A stretch of DNA of 64,000 bases, from contig NZ_RJKS01000003.1 of the NCBI RefSeq assembly GCF_003762905.1, positions 434,001 to 498,000 on the forward strand, given 5' to 3'. Below are positions 61,756 to 64,000 of this stretch, piece after piece. Below the pieces are notes generated by a model. The model ran no database searches. It was given only the letters and a program-made list of their open reading frames with translations, and had not been told where the DNA came from. Numbering within the stretch: position 1 is the stretch's first letter; each line of letters opens with the position of its first letter. A program made the position numbers and the translations under genes. Source of the stretch: Curtobacterium sp. ZW137. Lineage in GTDB: Bacteria; Actinomycetota; Actinomycetes; Actinomycetales; Microbacteriaceae.

Positions 61756-61818
61756 ATGCCCGAGATGCAGTCTGTTCAGGCGGCGCCAAGTCGTCGCCGA
61801 CGATGCGGCACACGATGA
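61756..61818 (+). CDS. 20-residue leader frame coupled to nuclease-like gene
   Basis: Begins at the site where a leaderless transcript from 61744 would start. Encodes MPEMQSVQAA then a basic end with RRRRCGTR. Its TGA (61816-61818) overlaps the ATG at 61815 as ATGA, so ribosomes ending here could restart on the next frame. Confidence 0.45.
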   Translation: MPEMQSVQAAPSRRRRCGTR

Positions 61819-62612
61819 CCGGGGCCGTCACCACGTCGTCGAAGACGCCAGCCATGGGGGGCAGATTCCGGTACGAGACGGACCTCGTAGACGCGCTCGC
61901 ACCTGTTGTGGCGCACTCCGTCTTTCGGCGGGGAGATCCCGACGTCGTCACGTTCCGGGAAGTCCCCGCAGTGCGGGGGGTGCCGGATCTGGTGATGATC
62001 CGATTCGACCCGGTCGTGCTCGCGGCCCGCGCCGAACACGCGGTCAAGCCCTTGAGCGGTGATCGTGAGGTGCGAATCGTGCAGCTTCTCCGACGAGCGG
62101 GCAGCCTTGATCGCGGCGGCATCGCTCGAGCAACGGGGCTGCCACTGGAGTACCTCCGGCGCTCAGCACTGCCGATGCTGGAGCAGCTCGGGTGGCTACA
62201 GATGCACGCCGGAGACGTCATGCTTCGCCCGGGCACAGCGCCAGTGGGCCGACGCGTCGTCACCGTCGAGGCGAAGCTGCGCGACTGGTTCCGTGCATTC
62301 AACCAGGCCCGCGACCAGTTCCACTCCGCCGACGCGGCATACATCGCACTCGATGAACGCGCCGGCGGCCCGCTGCAGGACCAGGTGGACGCCATCGCTC
62401 AGCGTGGCGTCGGCGTGATCCTGGTCAACGCCGACACGAACCGGCACCGCGTCATCGCGCGCCCACATCGAGTGCTCGACCGCCGGATGACCTCGGTTGG
62501 TCGTGAGCTGCTTTCCGAGCGAAGCCACGCTCTCTGGTCACGCGGAGAACGCTCTGGGCAGGTGTCACCCGTGTTCGGCTGGTATCCGCCGACCAGCACA
62601 CATCACAACTGA
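61815..62612 (+). CDS. PD-(D/E)XK nuclease-like protein with internal winged helix
   Basis: 265 residues. Nuclease-fold residues in order: Glu 21 (FRYETDLVDAL), Asp 58 (VRGVPDLVMIRF), and Glu 152/Lys 154 in VVTVEAKLRDW, then ALDERAGG and GVGVILVNADTN strands. Between Asp 58 and Glu 152 a winged helix is inserted (about 83-138: VRIVQLLRRAGSLDRGGIAR, TGLPLEYLRRSALPMLEQLG). It may be a restriction-like or repair-type nuclease directed by its own DNA-binding unit. The start at 61815 is chosen for the ATGA coupling; the ATG at 61803 in the same frame is possible. Confidence 0.65.
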   Translation: MTGAVTTSSKTPAMGGRFRYETDLVDALAPVVAHSVFRRGDPDVVTFREVPAVRGVPDLVMIRFDPVVLAARAEHAVKPLSGDREVRIVQLLRRAGSLDRGGIARATGLPLEYLRRSALPMLEQLGWLQMHAGDVMLRPGTAPVGRRVVTVEAKLRDWFRAFNQARDQFHSADAAYIALDERAGGPLQDQVDAIAQRGVGVILVNADTNRHRVIARPHRVLDRRMTSVGRELLSERSHALWSRGERSGQVSPVFGWYPPTSTHHN

Positions 62613-62641
62613 CCTGCAGGAACCACGCTGAGCGTGGTTGG

Positions 62642-63838
62642 TCAGCGGACCGTCTGCCAGACCGGGAGGTGGGTTGGGCTGTTGGCCCCGGCCGGCTTAT
62701 CGACCTGTGCCAGTGCGTTCACCCATCCCTGCCCGCGATCGATCGCACGGTGCGCGAAAGCGGCACGGCCCGCAGGCTGCATCTTGGCCTGCAAGTTCCC
62801 GACCGCGTTGAGGTAATGCAAGCCAGCGACCGGTTTGGAGTGCCCGTCCGTGGCGATCTCATCGAGGAACCTGGTCCGGAAATCGCGGTGGCCGGGGAGG
62901 GCTCGGAGACGGTCGAAGACGGCGGCGTCCATCGTGTGCAGCAGGAACCGGTCGAAGATCCGCGGGATCTCCTTCGGGGGTGTCTGCCCGGGCCGGCGAC
63001 CCATTCGCCGTGCTCGCGCAAAGGTCTGATCGGCAGCTGAAGCACCGGTCGAGAACCCTGCAGCGCCGAACGCACCCATTAGCCACCCAGTGAGGGACGC
63101 GTTGGCGAGGAACAGCTTCTTATCTTCGAGCGCAGCAGTCTCGGTGAGGAGGCGGTACCCGCGGAGGATGTCCGGGTCAGCGAGCTGGCCATAAGAGTTC
63201 GCCGATTCTGGCCACCAGAACCGTAGGTACCAGTGCTGCTCGTTCGACTCCACGATCTCGCGAAGCAGCAGGTTTCGTAGCTCCCGGTTGATCAGCCACT
63301 CCTTGTCCATCGTCAGGTTGACGAACATGGGACTGTCTTCCACGACTGCTCGGCTCGCGCGCACGATCAGCATCGCCTGGTCCAGCGCGGCCGCGGCGTT
63401 GATCGTCCCGACCCACCCGGTGGCCGAGAGTGCCACGGTGGCGCCCACCCGGTACTGGGCCTGGATGACGCTGCGGATCCACGCCGCGTCCACGGTGGTG
63501 GGGAGTGTGTTGTAGAACGTGAAGGTGGGATCGCGCCGCGCAGGCTCGATCGTTGCCATCCCTTCCCAAGTGGAGAGCGGGTGGCGGAACAGGACGGGGT
63601 CAGCGATCCGCAGCGGGACGGTGCCGACCGAGGAGAAGTACTTGTCGATCGCGGCCTCGGTGTTGCCCCACATCTTCATCGCAGTCCCGACGCCGAGCTT
63701 CTTGCCGTGATCGGTCATCAGCGCGTCAAACACCTCCGGAAGCCGATGCATGTGCTGTGCGCTGCGCTGAGTGATGAAGGTGGGCGCCTTCCCACGGAGC
63801 ATGCGGTTCAGGGAAGCGGTGGTGGATTGGTCAGTCAC
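62642..63838 (-). CDS. unrecognised 398-residue protein, TIM-barrel-like strand pattern
   Basis: GTG start overlapping the stop of the upstream gene (GTGA). A helical N-terminus is followed by regularly spaced hydrophobic strands each ending in small or polar residues (VPLRIADPVLF, GATVALSATGWVG, PMFVNLTMDKEW, HWYLRFWWPES, KKLFLANASLTGWLMGAFGA). This is the pattern of a (beta/alpha)8 barrel such as tRNA-guanine-transglycosylase-like enzymes, but no family motif is certain. No signal peptide or membrane helix. Convergent with the nuclease-like gene, 29 bp apart. Confidence 0.55.
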   Translation of the reverse strand: MTDQSTTASLNRMLRGKAPTFITQRSAQHMHRLPEVFDALMTDHGKKLGVGTAMKMWGNTEAAIDKYFSSVGTVPLRIADPVLFRHPLSTWEGMATIEPARRDPTFTFYNTLPTTVDAAWIRSVIQAQYRVGATVALSATGWVGTINAAAALDQAMLIVRASRAVVEDSPMFVNLTMDKEWLINRELRNLLLREIVESNEQHWYLRFWWPESANSYGQLADPDILRGYRLLTETAALEDKKLFLANASLTGWLMGAFGAAGFSTGASAADQTFARARRMGRRPGQTPPKEIPRIFDRFLLHTMDAAVFDRLRALPGHRDFRTRFLDEIATDGHSKPVAGLHYLNAVGNLQAKMQPAGRAAFAHRAIDRGQGWVNALAQVDKPAGANSPTHLPVWQTVR

Positions 63839-64000
63839 TTGGCGGCCTTTCGCAGGTCCTTTAGAGCACGCTTCGCGGTGCCGCGCTCGAACGCGTCCTC
63901 GCTGAGCAGTCGGAGAACGACGTCGCGGAGCGCATCGGGGATGTGCGCAGGAAGCGCTCGAGGAGGTCCAGTAATTTCTTCTGCAACCTCGTCTTCCGAC
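63835..64000 (-). CDS. partial gene, 5' end beyond the window
   Basis: Only the last about 54 codons are seen: charged helical sequence with SEDEVAEEITGPPRAL, AHIPDALRDVVLRLL and a basic end RALKDLRKAAK. Coupled to the TIM-barrel-like gene by GTGA, so in the same operon. Not recognised. Confidence 0.6.
   Translation of the reverse strand, partial: SEDEVAEEITGPPRALPAHIPDALRDVVLRLLSEDAFERGTAKRALKDLRKAAK

Overview
The window is a continuous stretch of high-GC actinobacterial chromosome. The gene order ppa / tilS-hpt-ftsH-folP-folB-folK-DUF3180-PH-PH-Rossmann-lysS, the clpC / argA / radA neighbourhood, the Mg-type HemB, the secreted peptidoglycan hydrolases and many leaderless promoters (TANNNT 6-7 nt before the start codon) point to Microbacteriaceae, most likely Curtobacterium or a close relative. 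The family is an inference with good support. The genus is a weaker guess.

Layout. 1-2066: end of a heme operon (hemB-hemL). 2113-5987: an orphan ABC ATPase, a double-length GntR-like regulator, a normal GntR/FCD regulator and an AcuI-type reductase. 6058-10774: pfkA, a DNA glycosylase, then an ECF sigma/anti-sigma unit with a YceI protein and a divergent lipoprotein sharing a mirror-image promoter. 10806-14076: two amidohydrolases around an IclR regulator with two copies of the same palindrome. 14080-18220: MarR regulator divergent from putA. 18304-24944: small accessory metabolism (nucleotidyltransferase-like, DHFR-like, SDR, nitroreductase, DUF2071, CPBP protease). 24915-27713: AsnC/Lrp regulator divergent from an arginine-deiminase-fold hydrolase and rocD. 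27770-30409: epimerase, aldo-keto reductase, two copies of a palindromic repeat and a Glu-Asp-Phe tRNA cluster. 30711-33505: two paralogous secreted cell-wall hydrolases (M23 and NlpC/P60). 33614-45406: conserved ppa to lysS block. 45435-57894: small proteins, a group 2 sigma factor, nadK, a Clp-N protein, clpC, argA, cspA, radA and a GDSL hydrolase.

58038-64000 looks like the start of a genomic island beside a tRNA-Ser(CGA). The GC content falls visibly (about 50-57% in two lines counted by hand, against a clearly higher background). It opens with a two-gene cassette: an ATPase with an IF2-like N-terminal domain (58647-60452), overlapping a protein that ends in an RNxxxH HEPN-type motif (60452-61576). 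Next come a PD-(D/E)XK nuclease-like protein with an internal winged helix, preceded by a 20-codon leader frame, and two unrecognised genes on the minus strand. I consider the ATPase-HEPN pair the best candidate for an undescribed (defence-type) system here. No integrase is visible, so the island probably continues past the window.

Regulation is unusually readable: operators can be proposed for the GntR, IclR and AsnC regulators, an ECF promoter pair for the sigma factor, and at least 19 genes (plus one 20-codon leader frame) show a -10 box placed for leaderless transcription.
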